From contig CAIOLM010000034.1 in assembly GCA_903859205.1 (NCBI GenBank), positions 89,800 through 153,799 of the forward strand: 64,000 nucleotides of DNA, given 5' to 3'. Shown here in pieces: positions 53,325 to 63,171 of the stretch; positions within the stretch are counted from its first letter, which is position 1; each line of letters opens with the position of its first letter. Source of the stretch: an uncultured Microbacteriaceae bacterium (lineage in GTDB: Bacteria > Actinomycetota > Actinomycetes > Actinomycetales > Microbacteriaceae). Both the position numbers and the translations under genes were made by a program. The notes under the pieces were generated by a model, which was given only the letters and a program-made list of their open reading frames with translations, did no database searches and had not been told where the DNA came from.

Positions 53325-53573
53325 TTAGCTCGCGCGGCGTGCGCGTGCTGCGCGACGCTTGAGAGCACGACGCTCGTCTTCGCTGAGTCCGCCCCAGACG
53401 CCAGAATCCTGGTTGGTCTCGAGTGCGTACTGGAGGCACTGCTCGGTAACCGAGCAGCGACCGCATACGGCCTTTGCCTTGTCGATCTGGTCTACAGCCG
53501 GGCCGGTGTTGCCGACCGGGAAGAAGAGTTCCGGGTCAACGGTGAGGCAAGCTGCACTGTCGCGCCAGTCCAT
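53325..53573 (-). CDS. whiB1: WhiB-family iron-sulfur transcription factor (WhiB1-like)
   Basis: This 82-residue WhiB protein has cluster cysteines at 9, 37, 40 and 46 (SAACLT, AVCGRCSVTEQCLQYA), the GVWGGLSEDERRALKRR turn and a basic C-terminal tail. Short length and the pdtaS neighbour mark it as WhiB1, an essential NO-sensitive regulator that binds the primary sigma factor in mycobacteria. The ATG at 53573 has AAGGAG 7 nt upstream; a longer frame upstream would pass into the leader. A terminator-like hairpin with a U6 tail lies 28-60 nt upstream in the leader. Confidence 0.93.
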   Translation of the reverse strand: MDWRDSAACLTVDPELFFPVGNTGPAVDQIDKAKAVCGRCSVTEQCLQYALETNQDSGVWGGLSEDERRALKRRAARARRAS

Positions 53574-53607
53574 AGTGATACTCCTTGTTGTTTCGGGCAT
53601 AAAAAAC

Positions 53608-53632
53608 GGTCCGAGGTTCAGATGTTCGGACC
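53608..53632 (-). terminator. Intrinsic terminator-like hairpin upstream of whiB1
   Basis: On the minus strand GGTCCGA and TCGGACC form a perfect 7-bp stem with an 11-nt loop, followed one base later by TTTTTT (53606-53601). It lies just before the whiB1 start and would stop transcription entering from upstream unless the promoter is internal to it. Confidence 0.65.
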
Positions 53633-53727
53633 AATAAAAAAATGTCGAGAGCTAGTCCCAAGCCAGTTCACTTTCAGCGAATTTGCTTGCCCACGACCAC
53701 GTGGGGCTCATCTCGACTTCCTTAAGG

Positions 53728-53744
53728 GTGACATAGTTAATCAC
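53728..53744. promoter_or_regulatory. Inverted repeat in the whiB1 / membrane-protein intergenic region
   Basis: GTGA-N9-TCAC between the divergent genes. A palindrome CCACGTGG is nearby at 53697-53704, and 7-bp arms GTCGAGA (53644-53650) and TCTCGAC (53711-53717) could pair in the whiB1 leader. The spacing differs from a CRP site (GTGA-N6-TCAC), so no factor is named. Confidence 0.3.
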
Positions 53745-53777
53745 TGTTTGTAAAGACTTTTTTTGAAACGAGCTTGG

Positions 53778-54176
53778 ATGACCTCCGCACAACGCCCCCC
53801 ACTTCTTGTTTTACTGGCCATTGTGGTCGGCATCGAGGGGCTTGGGGTTGCCGGCTATACGGTGTGGTACGGCATCCAATTATTTGTCGCCGAAACTGGA
53901 ACACTCTCGGGTGCGCTCTTTCTTTTCGGCCTCTTCATTGCCATGTCGGCATGGATTTTCACCTTGGCAACCGGCCTTTACCGCATGCGCACCTGGACCC
54001 GTTCGGGCACGCTCGTCTGGCAGACAATTCAGGTCGTGGTTGGCGTAAGCATGATCAACGCCGAGGGCGACTGGTTTATCGTGGCGATCTTCATGATCGT
54101 GCTGGGACTGGCCGGCGGCGTGCTGATGTTCACGCCGAAGGTGTCGCGGGCGATTGCTCGCCAGCCACGGAGCTAA
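53778..54176 (+). CDS. Small integral membrane protein, unknown function
   Basis: This protein of about 132 residues has four predicted membrane helices (about 8-30, 40-62, 73-90 and 98-118) and a short basic tail. The ATG at 53778 is preferred over an upstream TTG at 53763, because helix one then begins directly after a short N-terminus. It resembles the small membrane proteins found near whiB1 in other actinobacteria, but I cannot name the family. Its stop overlaps the bcp stop by 4 nt. Confidence 0.72.
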   Translation: MTSAQRPPLLVLLAIVVGIEGLGVAGYTVWYGIQLFVAETGTLSGALFLFGLFIAMSAWIFTLATGLYRMRTWTRSGTLVWQTIQVVVGVSMINAEGDWFIVAIFMIVLGLAGGVLMFTPKVSRAIARQPRS

Positions 54177-54640
54177 AGGCCGAGCTTACCGCGCAGCGAC
54201 GCCACGTGGCCGGTGGCCTTGACGTTGTAGAGCGCGTGAGTGAGCACGCCTGCCTCGTCGATGACAAAGGTCGAGCGGATGACGCCCATGACCGTCTTGC
54301 CGTACATCGACTTCTCGCCATAAACACCGTAGGCGTTGTGCACGGTGAGCTCGGGGTCGCTCAGCAACGGGAAGGTGATCGAGTCGTGCTCTTCGAACTT
54401 CTTGAGCTTAGCCACGGTGTCTTTGCTGACGCCCAGCACGACGTAGCCAGATGCAGCCAGTGAGCTCAAGCTGTCGCGGAAGTCGCACGCCTGGGTGGTG
54501 CATCCCGGCGTCATAGCTGCGGGGTAGAAGTACAAGATGACCTTCTTGCCGGCGTAGTCAGCGAGTGAAACGCTCTTGCCGTTCTGGTCGAGTGCGGTGA
54601 ACGCGGGAGCCTTGGTGCCTGCTTCGAGTCGAGTCGTCAT
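54173..54640 (-). CDS. bcp: Thioredoxin-dependent peroxiredoxin Bcp
   Basis: This 155-residue atypical 2-Cys peroxiredoxin reduces hydrogen peroxide and organic hydroperoxides. The peroxidatic Cys47 lies in TPGCTTQAC and the resolving Cys52 five residues later, the Bcp/PrxQ pattern. The DFRDSL, FPLLSD and RSTFVIDEAG segments are typical. The gene follows rsgA by 9 nt, so aroA-rsgA-bcp may form an operon next to the oxidative-stress sigma factor. Confidence 0.93.
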   Translation of the reverse strand: MTTRLEAGTKAPAFTALDQNGKSVSLADYAGKKVILYFYPAAMTPGCTTQACDFRDSLSSLAASGYVVLGVSKDTVAKLKKFEEHDSITFPLLSDPELTVHNAYGVYGEKSMYGKTVMGVIRSTFVIDEAGVLTHALYNVKATGHVASLRGKLGL

Positions 54641-54649
54641 GAGTTGAGA

Positions 54650-55699
54650 TTATCCGAATTCTGGTTTTGAGAAGGTAGTCAAGAGGCGCTGCATGGAGTC
54701 GAGGCGAGCCGGACCCGATTCGCCGAGGTTGCCGGCTTCGACGGCTTCGATGATGGCGCAGTCGGGTGAGTCGGGCAGGTGCGTGCAACCGCGGGGGCAG
54801 GACTGGCCGATGCGGTCAAGGTCGGTGTACGCACGCAGGATGTTGTGCGGGTTGATGTGGCCGAGCCCGAAGGATCGCACGCCAGGGGTGTCGATGATCC
54901 AGCCGTCGCCTTTGTCGGTTTCAAGCTTCAGGCTGATAGTGGAGCTCGACGTGTGGCGCCCGCGTCCGGTGGTTTCATTCACGTGTCCGACCGCACGATC
55001 GGCCGCGGGAACGAGCGCGTTCACGAGGGTGGATTTACCGACCCCTGAGTGACCCACGGCAACGGTGGTGTGGCCGACGAGCAGGGCTTCAAGAGTTTCG
55101 AGCGGTGGGGCATCCGATCGGCTGGTGACGATGGGCAGGTCGAGGCCGACGAAGTTCGCCAAGAAGTCGGACGGGTCAGCGATGTCGGTCTTGGTGACGC
55201 AGAGAATTGCGGTGATTCCTGCGTCGAGCGCGGCAATCAGGTAGCGGTCGACCAGGCGAACTCGCGGTTCCGGGTTCGCCGCGGCTACCACGATGAGCAT
55301 CTGGTCTGCGTTAGCAACGATGACCCGCTCAACGGCGTCGGTGTCGTCAGCGCTTCTTCGAAGGATGGTCGAGCGGGGCTCGATTCGAACAACACGGCAC
55401 AGCGTGCCCTCGTCTCCGGTGACATCGCCCACGAGCCCAACGCGGTCGCCGGTGACAATCGCCTCCTTACCGAGTTCCCTCGCGCGTGAGGCCGTGACCG
55501 TGCGCTCGCCGGAAGTTCCTTCGCCCACAAGCACCGTGAACCGACCGCGGTCGACCGACAGAATCATGCCGATTGTTGCGTCTGCGTGACCGGGCCGAAT
55601 CTTGGTTCGCGGGCGATTGCCTTTGGGGTTGGGGCGCACGCGCACATCCGACTCGTCAAGCTCGCGCGGCTCGTTCGGGTCGTCAGTTAGCCAACTCAT
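54650..55699 (-). CDS. rsgA: Ribosome small-subunit-dependent GTPase A
   Basis: This 349-residue circularly permuted GTPase helps late 30S maturation. After an OB-fold domain (about 40-125) the G motifs come in permuted order: VTKTD (G4), GHSGVGKST (G1), DTPG (G3). They are followed by the zinc-finger CPRGCTHLPDSPDC. The ATG shares its A with the aroA stop (TGATG), indicating translational coupling. The N-terminal 35 residues form a charged extension. Confidence 0.94.
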   Translation of the reverse strand: MSWLTDDPNEPRELDESDVRVRPNPKGNRPRTKIRPGHADATIGMILSVDRGRFTVLVGEGTSGERTVTASRARELGKEAIVTGDRVGLVGDVTGDEGTLCRVVRIEPRSTILRRSADDTDAVERVIVANADQMLIVVAAANPEPRVRLVDRYLIAALDAGITAILCVTKTDIADPSDFLANFVGLDLPIVTSRSDAPPLETLEALLVGHTTVAVGHSGVGKSTLVNALVPAADRAVGHVNETTGRGRHTSSSTISLKLETDKGDGWIIDTPGVRSFGLGHINPHNILRAYTDLDRIGQSCPRGCTHLPDSPDCAIIEAVEAGNLGESGPARLDSMQRLLTTFSKPEFG

Positions 55700-57048
55700 C
55701 AGGCGGTGATGTCCAGCCAGAGCGCGGCGAATTCAGGGAGGGTCTTGCTGGTGCATGAAATGTTTTCAATTTCAACGCCGGGCACGCGCAGACCGATGAT
55801 GGCGCCCGAAGTCGCCATGCGGTGATCTTCGTACGAGAGCCACTGACCGCTGTGGAGTTCGGCCGGCTCAATGTGGAGGCCGTCTTCGAGCTCGGTGACC
55901 TTGCCGCCGAGCTTGTTGATTTCGGTGGCCAGGGCTGCCAGTCGGTCGGTTTCGTGGTGGCGAATGTGACCAATGCCGGTGATGGTGCTGGGGCCGTCGG
56001 CCAGTGCAGCAAGAACGACCAGGTTGGGTGCGAGTTCGCCACCGGTGGTGAGGTCGAGCTCGACACCGGTGATGCGCTCGCCAGCGGTTACGGTAACGGC
56101 ATCACCGTCGCGCGTAACGTTGGCGCCAAAGCGCGGCAGCAGGTCGATGAGGTCGTTGCCCACTTGAGTCGTGGTTGCCGGCCAGCCGGTAATCGTGACT
56201 GAGCCGCCGGTCACGATGGCGGCGATGAGGAACGGTGCCGCGTTCGACAGGTCAGGTTCGATGGCGATGTCTCGACCCGCGATGGGGCCGGGTTCCACAA
56301 CCCAGCGGCCAACCTCGGGTGAGCTGACGGTGACGCCGCGCTCGCGCAGCACGTCGATGGTCATCTCGATGTGGGGGATGCTCGGCAGGCGTTCTCCACT
56401 GTGGCGCAGGTCGAGCCCACCCTCGAAGCGTGCCGCAGCCAGCAGCAAACCCGAGACAAACTGGCTCGAGCTTGATGCGTCAATCGTGAGTTCGCCTCCG
56501 GCGACGGAGCCAGAGCCGTGCACGGTAAAAGGCAGCGCTCCGCGGCCCTCGTCGGCAACGTCGACACCCAGTGCGCGCAACGACGAGATGGTGGTCGCCA
56601 TGGGGCGGCGGCGAGCGGCCGCGTCACCGTCAAACGTGGTCGGGCCGAGAGCCAGGGCTGCTACCGGCGGCATGAAGCGCATGACCGTGCCGGCCAAACC
56701 GCAGTCGATGGTGGTGCTTCCGACGAGCTCAGCCGGGGTGATCACCCAGTCGGGGCCGTAGGGGCTATCGCCGGCGACCTCAGTGATGGTTGTGCCCAGT
56801 GAACGCAGGGCTTCAACCATGAGTTTCGAGTCGCGCGAGTGCAGTGGTGCGCGCAGGCGGGAGGGCGAGTCGGCCAGCGCGGCGAGCACGAGCTCGCGGT
56901 TGGTGAGCGATTTTGAGCCGGGAAGGCTGAGGGTTGCGTTGACCGGGGTCGACGGAGTCGGAGCCTTCCAATCGCCCTCGGGCGCGCCGGCTCCCGAGCT
57001 GTCATCGTACGGATCGAACTCCGGACGGGAATAAGGCGAGGTCAACAT
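55699..57048 (-). CDS. aroA: 3-phosphoshikimate 1-carboxyvinyltransferase (EPSP synthase)
   Basis: This 449-residue enzyme adds phosphoenolpyruvate to shikimate-3-phosphate in aromatic amino acid synthesis. It has [31 protein letters not shown] (class I-like active-site loop), the RxxPM turn in [21 protein letters not shown] and the late [11 protein letters not shown] and [11 protein letters not shown]. An N-terminal extension of about 35 residues precedes the first motif. The start at 57048 lacks a ribosome site but TAACCT lies 7 nt upstream, so a leaderless message is likely. It couples to rsgA. Confidence 0.95.
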   Translation of the reverse strand: MLTSPYSRPEFDPYDDSSGAGAPEGDWKAPTPSTPVNATLSLPGSKSLTNRELVLAALADSPSRLRAPLHSRDSKLMVEALRSLGTTITEVAGDSPYGPDWVITPAELVGSTTIDCGLAGTVMRFMPPVAALALGPTTFDGDAAARRRPMATTISSLRALGVDVADEGRGALPFTVHGSGSVAGGELTIDASSSSQFVSGLLLAAARFEGGLDLRHSGERLPSIPHIEMTIDVLRERGVTVSSPEVGRWVVEPGPIAGRDIAIEPDLSNAAPFLIAAIVTGGSVTITGWPATTTQVGNDLIDLLPRFGANVTRDGDAVTVTAGERITGVELDLTTGGELAPNLVVLAALADGPSTITGIGHIRHHETDRLAALATEINKLGGKVTELEDGLHIEPAELHSGQWLSYEDHRMATSGAIIGLRVPGVEIENISCTSKTLPEFAALWLDITA

Positions 57049-57106
57049 TGGTTCTAGGTTACCGGCGAATACGTTATCGCCCGATGCAGGCAAGAAAGGA
57101 GCACCA

Positions 57107-57760
57107 ATGAGCGCAGTTCTTGAGTGCCCCCGTCCGGCCGCTGGGCGCGTAGGCTCGAAGGCGATGGATGCCGCACACGAAGCCAAGCAAGCGCTCTTTG
57201 TTGAGCAGGCTTTGCCGTACCTCGATCAGCTCTATGGCCACGCGATGCGCAAAACCGGAAACCCGGCCGACGCTAACGACCTCGTACAAGAGACCTACAT
57301 GAAGGCATTTGCCGCTTTTGAGTCGTACGAGCAGGGCACCAATCTCAAGGCGTGGCTGCACCGCATCCTTGAAAATTCGTTCATCAACAACTACCGCAAG
57401 GCCGTTCGCGAGCCGTTCCAAGGCTCGGTTGAAGAACTTGAAGACTGGCAACTCGGGAACGCCGAGTCGCGTACAGCGATGTCAAGCCGCTCGGCCGAGG
57501 CAGAAGCCATCGATCATCTGCCTTCGAGTGCCGTCAAGGATGCCCTGCAGAACATCTCCGAAGAGTTTCGTGTCGCCGTATTTCTCGCCGACGTCGAAGG
57601 CTTCTCTTACCAAGAGATAGCCGACATCATGAACACCCCGACCGGAACCGTCATGAGCCGCCTGCACCGCGGGCGCCGGCTACTTCGCGAGCAACTGACC
57701 GAGTACGCGGCCGAGCAGGGAATCGGACTCGCGCCCACGACAGGAGAAAACCATGGCTGA
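57107..57760 (+). CDS. sigH: Sigma factor SigH/SigR (ECF, oxidative stress type)
   Basis: This 217-residue ECF sigma factor has region 2 ([17 protein letters not shown]...[19 protein letters not shown]) and region 4 ([42 protein letters not shown]). The SigH/SigR group controls thiol-redox and heat-stress genes and is held by the zinc anti-sigma factor encoded next. The start at 57107 has AAAGGAG 6 nt upstream. It is divergent from aroA. A consensus SigR-type GGAAT-GTT promoter was looked for upstream and not found. Confidence 0.93.
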   Translation: MSAVLECPRPAAGRVGSKAMDAAHEAKQALFVEQALPYLDQLYGHAMRKTGNPADANDLVQETYMKAFAAFESYEQGTNLKAWLHRILENSFINNYRKAVREPFQGSVEELEDWQLGNAESRTAMSSRSAEAEAIDHLPSSAVKDALQNISEEFRVAVFLADVEGFSYQEIADIMNTPTGTVMSRLHRGRRLLREQLTEYAAEQGIGLAPTTGENHG

Positions 57761-57992
57761 TTGCGGCTGTGACAAAGCAAAACAGGCGCTCGAGGAGTAC
57801 CTGCACAACGAACTCTGCAGTGAAGAGGCTGCTGATATTCGCGAGCACCTTGGTGGCTGTATCGACTGCACCGACGAGGAGCGCGTCAAAGTCGTACTTC
57901 GTGAAGCGGTGCAGCGCGCCTGCGACGAAACCGCGCCTGAAGACCTACGCGCTCAGGTGATGGCCCGACTGCGCGAGGTTCAGAAGCACTAG
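57753..57992 (+). CDS. rshA: Anti-sigma factor of the SigH/SigR system
   Basis: This 79-residue protein has the zinc-anti-sigma motif H32xxxC36xxC39 (EHLGGCIDC) and an N-terminal helix with Cys4 and Cys6. Under oxidation the cysteine-zinc centre is disrupted and SigH is released. The 8-nt overlap with sigH ensures coupled synthesis. It is the RshA/RsrA-type partner by position and motif. Confidence 0.92.
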   Translation: MADCGCDKAKQALEEYLHNELCSEEAADIREHLGGCIDCTDEERVKVVLREAVQRACDETAPEDLRAQVMARLREVQKH

Positions 57993-58028
57993 GTCTCGAT
58001 ACGCGCGAGGCGCACGCGACCTGCTTGG

Positions 58029-61000
58029 CTAGAACCCGAGCGCCTCGTTGAGCAGGCCCTCAGCCTCGACCGCGTGACGCTTGGCGCTTCCGACGGCGGG
58101 TGATGCAGCCGAGGGGCGTGAAACGTTGCGAATCGTGCGACCGCCGAGCAGCGGAGCAATCTCGTGGTTGATGAAGGGCCAGGCACCCTGGTTGGCGGGC
58201 TCGTCTTGGAACCACACCAGCTCAGCGTTCGGGTAGGTCGCAACCAGGTTGTTGATTTGCTCCATGGGCGCCGGGTAGAACTGCTCGAGGCGAACCACCG
58301 CTACGCGGGTGTCGTTCGTCTTCGCAATCTCAGCCATGAGGTCGTGGTACGGCTTGCCCGCGGTGATAATGACTCGCTGCACGGCATTGCGGTCAAGAGC
58401 GCGGTGCTCGTCGATGACCTCTTGGAAGCGACCGCTCGTGAAATCTTCAACGTTGCTGGATGCATCGCGCAGACGCAACATTGCCTTCGGGGAGAAAACA
58501 ATCAGCGGCTTACGCGGACGCGAGTACGCCTGGCGACGTAGCAGGTGGAAGTGCTGAGCCGGAGTCGAGGGGCGAGCAACAATCATGTTGTTCTCGGCAC
58601 AGAGCTGCAAGTAGCGCTCGATACGGGCCGACGAGTGGTCGGGGCCCGCTCCTTCGTAGCCGTGCGGAAGAAGAAGCACGACGCTTGAGCGCTGGCCCCA
58701 CTTTTGCTCGGAGGATGAGATGTACTCATCGATTACGGTTTGGGCGCCATCTGCGAAGTCACCGAACTGCGCTTCCCAGAGAACCAGAGCGTCTTCGCGC
58801 TCAACCGAGTAGCCGTACTCGTAGGCCATGACGGCATACTCGCTCAGGAGCGAGTCATAGATCCAGAAGCGAGCCTGGTTGTCGGCGAGGTTGACCAAGG
58901 GCAGCCACTCTTGACCGTTTTCACGGTCGTGGAATACCGCGTGACGCTGAACGAAGGTTCCGCGACGAACGTCCTGACCGGTCATGCGAACCGGGGTGCC
59001 CTCGAGCAGAAGCGAACCGAAAGCGAGCAGCTCGCCGAAGCCCCAGTCAATTCCACCGTCGCGGCTCATCTCGTGGCGCTTGGCTAAGAGCTGCTGCAGT
59101 TTGGGGTGCACGGTGAACCCGGGCGGGATGTTGTTGAAAGCGTCACCGATGCGATGGATGATCGACAGGTCAACACCGGTGGACTCGGGAGTTGCGTACT
59201 CCTGTGAGAGAACCGAGTTGCTCGAAACGCCACCCGTGCCAGCGCCTTCGCCTGACGCGGCAGCGTGCGTGTCGGCGAATGCGCCCTCGAGCTGGCCCTG
59301 GAAGTCAGCCTGTGCCTTGTCGAACTCTTCTTGTGTGATGTCGCCGCGACCGACGAGGGCCTCGGTGTAGAGACGGCGAACCGATCGCTTTGCCTCGATC
59401 AGGTTGTACATCAGCGGCTGGGTCATCGAGGGGTCATCACCCTCGTTGTGACCGCGGCGGCGGTAGCAGACCAGATCAATGACCACGTCTTTCTTGAACT
59501 TCTGGCGGTACTCGAAAGCCAGTTGAGCGACGCGCACAACAGCCTCGGGGTCGTCACCGTTCACGTGGAAGATGGGTGCCTGAATGGTCTTGGCCACGTC
59601 GGTGGCGTATACCGAGGTGCGCGATTCACCGGGAGGCGTGGTGAATCCGACCTGGTTGTTGATGATGATGTGCACGGTTCCGCCGATGCGGTAGCCGCGC
59701 AGCTGCGACATCTGCAGGCCTTCGTACACAACGCCCTGACCGGCGAAAGCCGCGTCACCGTGCACGAGCACGGGCAGAGTCGTGAAGGTGCCGATGGGCT
59801 TGAGGTCTTGCTTGGCACGAACGATGCCTTGTAGAACCCCGTTGACGGTTTCTAGGTGCGAGGGGTTGGCGGCTAGGTAGATCGGAATCTGCTTGCCATC
59901 GGGGCAGGTGAAGGTGCCCTCGGTACCGAGGTGGTACTTGACGTCACCCGAGCCCTGAACGGTGCTCGTGTCGGTTGTTCCCTCGAACTCGCGGAAGACC
60001 TGTCCGTATGTCTTTCCGGCAATGTTCGTCAGCACGTTGAGGCGACCGCGGTGGGCCATACCAATGCCCACCCCGTCGAGCTCGGCGTCAGCGGCCGAGG
60101 TCAGCAGGGCATCCAACATTGCGATGACGGATTCGCCGCCCTCGAGGCTGAAGCGCTTCTGTCCGACGTACTTGGTCTGCAGGAAGGTCTCGAAAGCCTC
60201 GGCCTCGTTGAGCTTTTCAAGGATGCGCATCTGCTCGTCGTGGCCCGGCTTTTCGTAGGGGCGCTCAACTTTTTCTTGGAACCAGGCACGCTGCTCGGGG
60301 TCTTGAATGTGCATGTATTCGAGACCGACGGTGCGGCAGTACGAGTCACGAAGAATGCCGAGCACCTTGCGCAGCGGGGCCGTGTTTGTTCCGCCGATGC
60401 CGCCGGTGACAAATTCACGATCGAGATCCCAGAAGGTCAACCCATGCGACTCAATTTCGAGATCGGGGTGTGTGCGCTGCTGGTACTCGAGCGGGTCGAT
60501 GTCGGCCATGAGGTGCCCGCGAACACGGAACGAGTTGATCAGCTCCTGAACGCGGGCCGCTTTGGTGAGCGTGGAACCCTTCGAAACGCTGACATCGCTC
60601 GACCACTGAATGGGCTTGTACGGGATGCGCAGGGCGGCGAAGATTTCCTCGTAGAAATTCCGCTGACCGATAAGCAGCTCGTGCACCTTCTTGAGGAACT
60701 CGCCGGACCCGGCCCCCTGAATAACGCGGTGGTCATAGGTCGACGTGAGGGTCATGACCTTTCCGATGCCCATGTCGATGAGTGTCTTCTCACTCGAGCC
60801 CTGGAATTCAGCCGGGTACTCAAGGGCACCCGCACCGATGATGCACCCCTGGCCCTTCATGAGCCGTGGAACCGAGTGAACAGTTCCGATCCCACCCGGG
60901 TTGGTCAGCGAAAGGGTGATGCCCTGAAAGTCTTCGCCCACGAGTTTGTTATTCCGGGCGCGAGCGACCAGATCTTCGTACGCGGCGAGGTACTGATCGA

Positions 61001-61712
61001 AAGTCATGGTGTCGGCACGCTTGATACCGGGAACCATGAGCGCGCGCGAACCGTCGGGCTTGGGCACGTCGACGGCTAAGCCGAGGGTCACGTGAGCCGG
61101 CTGAACGAGGGCGGGCTTGCCGTCAATCTCGTCGTAGAACACGTTCTGGCTAGGGAACTCTTTGAGAGCGCGGATGAGCGCCCAACCCAGAATGTGGGTA
61201 AAGGAAACCTTGCCTCCGCGACGGCGGGCAAGGTGGTTGTTGATGACAATGCGGTTGTCGATGAGCAGCTTGGCAGGCACTGCACGAACGCTGGTCGCAG
61301 TAGGAACCGTGAGGGAGGCATCCATGTTTGCGGCCAGAGCTTTGGGCATTCCCTTGAGAACCGTGACTACGTCGACCTCGTCGGATTCGGCAGCGGCACC
61401 GGTTCCTTCGATGACCGGGGCGTCGGCGGGAATCGGAGAAGCCTTAGCCGGGACCGAGGTGGTGCGGGCGATGGGCTGAGCGCCCGTGGCGCCCGGAGCA
61501 ACTTCTGCAGCGGGTGTCGGGGCCGGAGCGGGAGCCGGTGCGGCAGCAGGGGTCTGGTTTCCGACGTGCGCGCCGTACTTTTCGAGGGTGGGCCACCAGT
61601 TGGGATCAACCGCGTTTTTGTCTACGACGTACTTCTCGTAAAGCTCTTCTACGAGCCAAATGTTTTCGCCGAACTCGTCGGCGGTTCCGCCAGTTTCGCT
61701 AGTGCTGGACAC
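58029..61712 (-). CDS. kgd: Multifunctional 2-oxoglutarate metabolism enzyme (E1o plus E2-like domain)
   Basis: This 1227-residue enzyme is the actinobacterial OdhA/Kgd form of 2-oxoglutarate dehydrogenase. It has a short E1 N-terminal segment (about 1-45), an Ala/Pro linker, an E2 acyltransferase domain without lipoyl domain (about 95-340, catalytic His in YDHRVIQGAGSG) and a full thiamine-diphosphate E1 domain. The E1 domain shows GMAHRGRLNVLTNIAGK, HGDAAFAGQGVVYE and NNQVGFTTPP. It works with a separate E2-lipoyl protein and Lpd, or acts as a decarboxylase. The start is GTG at 61712. The 139-bp intergenic region to the CBS gene holds both promoters. Confidence 0.96.
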   Translation of the reverse strand: MSSTSETGGTADEFGENIWLVEELYEKYVVDKNAVDPNWWPTLEKYGAHVGNQTPAAAPAPAPAPTPAAEVAPGATGAQPIARTTSVPAKASPIPADAPVIEGTGAAAESDEVDVVTVLKGMPKALAANMDASLTVPTATSVRAVPAKLLIDNRIVINNHLARRRGGKVSFTHILGWALIRALKEFPSQNVFYDEIDGKPALVQPAHVTLGLAVDVPKPDGSRALMVPGIKRADTMTFDQYLAAYEDLVARARNNKLVGEDFQGITLSLTNPGGIGTVHSVPRLMKGQGCIIGAGALEYPAEFQGSSEKTLIDMGIGKVMTLTSTYDHRVIQGAGSGEFLKKVHELLIGQRNFYEEIFAALRIPYKPIQWSSDVSVSKGSTLTKAARVQELINSFRVRGHLMADIDPLEYQQRTHPDLEIESHGLTFWDLDREFVTGGIGGTNTAPLRKVLGILRDSYCRTVGLEYMHIQDPEQRAWFQEKVERPYEKPGHDEQMRILEKLNEAEAFETFLQTKYVGQKRFSLEGGESVIAMLDALLTSAADAELDGVGIGMAHRGRLNVLTNIAGKTYGQVFREFEGTTDTSTVQGSGDVKYHLGTEGTFTCPDGKQIPIYLAANPSHLETVNGVLQGIVRAKQDLKPIGTFTTLPVLVHGDAAFAGQGVVYEGLQMSQLRGYRIGGTVHIIINNQVGFTTPPGESRTSVYATDVAKTIQAPIFHVNGDDPEAVVRVAQLAFEYRQKFKKDVVIDLVCYRRRGHNEGDDPSMTQPLMYNLIEAKRSVRRLYTEALVGRGDITQEEFDKAQADFQGQLEGAFADTHAAASGEGAGTGGVSSNSVLSQEYATPESTGVDLSIIHRIGDAFNNIPPGFTVHPKLQQLLAKRHEMSRDGGIDWGFGELLAFGSLLLEGTPVRMTGQDVRRGTFVQRHAVFHDRENGQEWLPLVNLADNQARFWIYDSLLSEYAVMAYEYGYSVEREDALVLWEAQFGDFADGAQTVIDEYISSSEQKWGQRSSVVLLLPHGYEGAGPDHSSARIERYLQLCAENNMIVARPSTPAQHFHLLRRQAYSRPRKPLIVFSPKAMLRLRDASSNVEDFTSGRFQEVIDEHRALDRNAVQRVIITAGKPYHDLMAEIAKTNDTRVAVVRLEQFYPAPMEQINNLVATYPNAELVWFQDEPANQGAWPFINHEIAPLLGGRTIRNVSRPSAASPAVGSAKRHAVEAEGLLNEALGF

Positions 61713-61838
61713 GGCCTTATTCGCCCCATCTTTCGTTGATGTTTGCGTTGCTTGCTTGCGCGCCTAGGGCGCTACAAATTCCATATTCCAGACTAGTGCC
61801 ACCCCACCGCATTCAAAGTGCCGTGGAAGGCTCTCGCG

Positions 61839-61844
61839 TATAGT
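61839..61844 (+). promoter_or_regulatory. -10 element of the CNNM/CBS gene
   Basis: TATAGT, close to the TATAAT consensus, ends 7 nt before the GTG at 61852, and no ribosome site can fit between. It is the clearest leaderless arrangement in the window. Confidence 0.55.
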
Positions 61845-61851
61845 TACGAGG

Positions 61852-63171
61852 GTGTTGGTGGACTGGTTAATGTTCGGCTTCGGTGTCGTCCTGACCGTCG
61901 GAACCGGATTCTTCGTCGCGACAGAGTTTGCTCTCGTGACTCTCGATCGGCCCGAGCTCGAGGCGATGCGGGCGCAGGGTGTGCGCGGCCTGAATCTGAT
62001 TATCAAGGCCCTCACCAAAACGTGGACACACGTTTCTAGCGCTCAACTCGGCATCACAATCACCACCCTGCTGACCGGATTCCTCATGGAACCAGCGCTG
62101 TCGAATCTCATCGCACCCACCTTCGAAGGTTGGGGCATGTCTGCAGCCGGAGCGCACACGCTGGCCAGCGTTGTCGCGGTTGTGATCGCCACTGTGATGT
62201 CGATGATTGTCGGCGAGCTCATCCCCAAGGCTTTTGCCCTGACTGCCCCGCTGGGCACGGCGAGGGTCGTCATCGGATTCCAAACCGTTTTCACGTTCGT
62301 TTTTCGACCTGTTGTGTGGCTCTTTTCGAAGGCATCCACCGCGGTCGTGCGCAGTTTTGGGATCGAGCCCAAAGAGGAGCTCTCGGGTGCTCGTTCCTCT
62401 GACGAGCTCGCCTCGCTCGTGCAGCGGTCGGCCGCCGCCGGGGTGCTCGAACGCGACACTGCAACGCTGCTGAGCCGAACTCTCGCGTTCAGCGAGCTCA
62501 CCGCGGTCGATGTCATGACTCCCCGCTTGCAGATGTCGACTGTGGAGCCGGGCGAATCAGCTGTGGCCGTGCTTGAGCGGGCAAAGCGCACCGGTTTCTC
62601 GCGCTTCCCGGTGATTGACGACGGACTTGACGACGTCGTGGGCGTTGTGCACGTCAAATACGCTCTCGCGGTTCCCCGGGATCGCCGTTGTGAAGTGCCG
62701 GTCTCGGCAATCATGACTGAGCCGCTTCGCGTACCCGAAACCATGGAGCTCGACAATCTCATGATTGAGCTGCGTGGCCGGGGCTACCAAATGGCCATCG
62801 TCGTCGATGAATATGGCGGCACCGCAGGCATGACCACGCTCGAAGACCTGGTTGAGGAGCTCGTCGGTGAGGTCAGCGACGAGCACGACCGCTCGCGCGC
62901 CGGAGTGACGACGCGCGGCGAGGCCACGACGTTCCCTGGCAACCTACGCCCCGACGAGCTCGAAGAACAGACGGGCATTGTCATTCCCGAAGAGGGGCCG
63001 TTTGAGACTGTTGCTGGCTACGTGATGAACCTCCTGGGTCAGATCCCCAAGGTGGATGACGAGGTCAGCGATGAACATGGCACCTTCCGCGTCGTGCACA
63101 TGGATGGGCGCCGCATCGACCGACTTCGCTTCACCCCTCTAGCCGAGCCAAAGGGGGACGACCATGGATAG
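61852..63171 (+). CDS. CNNM/CorC-family membrane protein with CBS pair (HlyC/CorC-like)
   Basis: This 439-residue protein has an N-terminal CNNM/DUF21 membrane domain (about 1-190, [15 protein letters not shown], then [18 protein letters not shown] and [14 protein letters not shown]). Two CBS domains follow (about 215-335, [11 protein letters not shown] and [25 protein letters not shown]) and a C-terminal CorC_HlyC transporter-associated domain (about 355-435). Such proteins act in divalent metal (Mg/Co) transport. The older name haemolysin is misleading. It overlaps the next paralogue by 8 nt. Confidence 0.92.
   Translation: MLVDWLMFGFGVVLTVGTGFFVATEFALVTLDRPELEAMRAQGVRGLNLIIKALTKTWTHVSSAQLGITITTLLTGFLMEPALSNLIAPTFEGWGMSAAGAHTLASVVAVVIATVMSMIVGELIPKAFALTAPLGTARVVIGFQTVFTFVFRPVVWLFSKASTAVVRSFGIEPKEELSGARSSDELASLVQRSAAAGVLERDTATLLSRTLAFSELTAVDVMTPRLQMSTVEPGESAVAVLERAKRTGFSRFPVIDDGLDDVVGVVHVKYALAVPRDRRCEVPVSAIMTEPLRVPETMELDNLMIELRGRGYQMAIVVDEYGGTAGMTTLEDLVEELVGEVSDEHDRSRAGVTTRGEATTFPGNLRPDELEEQTGIVIPEEGPFETVAGYVMNLLGQIPKVDDEVSDEHGTFRVVHMDGRRIDRLRFTPLAEPKGDDHG

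Noticed and set aside
57049..57106. SigH/SigR autoregulatory promoter before sigH
   Set aside because: No GGAAT-N17-19-GTT arrangement is present in the short aroA-sigH gap; an internal site further inside aroA was not resolved.
59931..61079. A 382-codon open frame on the plus strand opposite kgd
   Set aside because: It is the antisense shadow of a strongly conserved gene in a high-GC genome; its translation shows no domain. The same applies to the long frames opposite ahcY (31824-32681), manB (30627-31781), the cyclase gene (47482-48633) and FAH (7549-8322).
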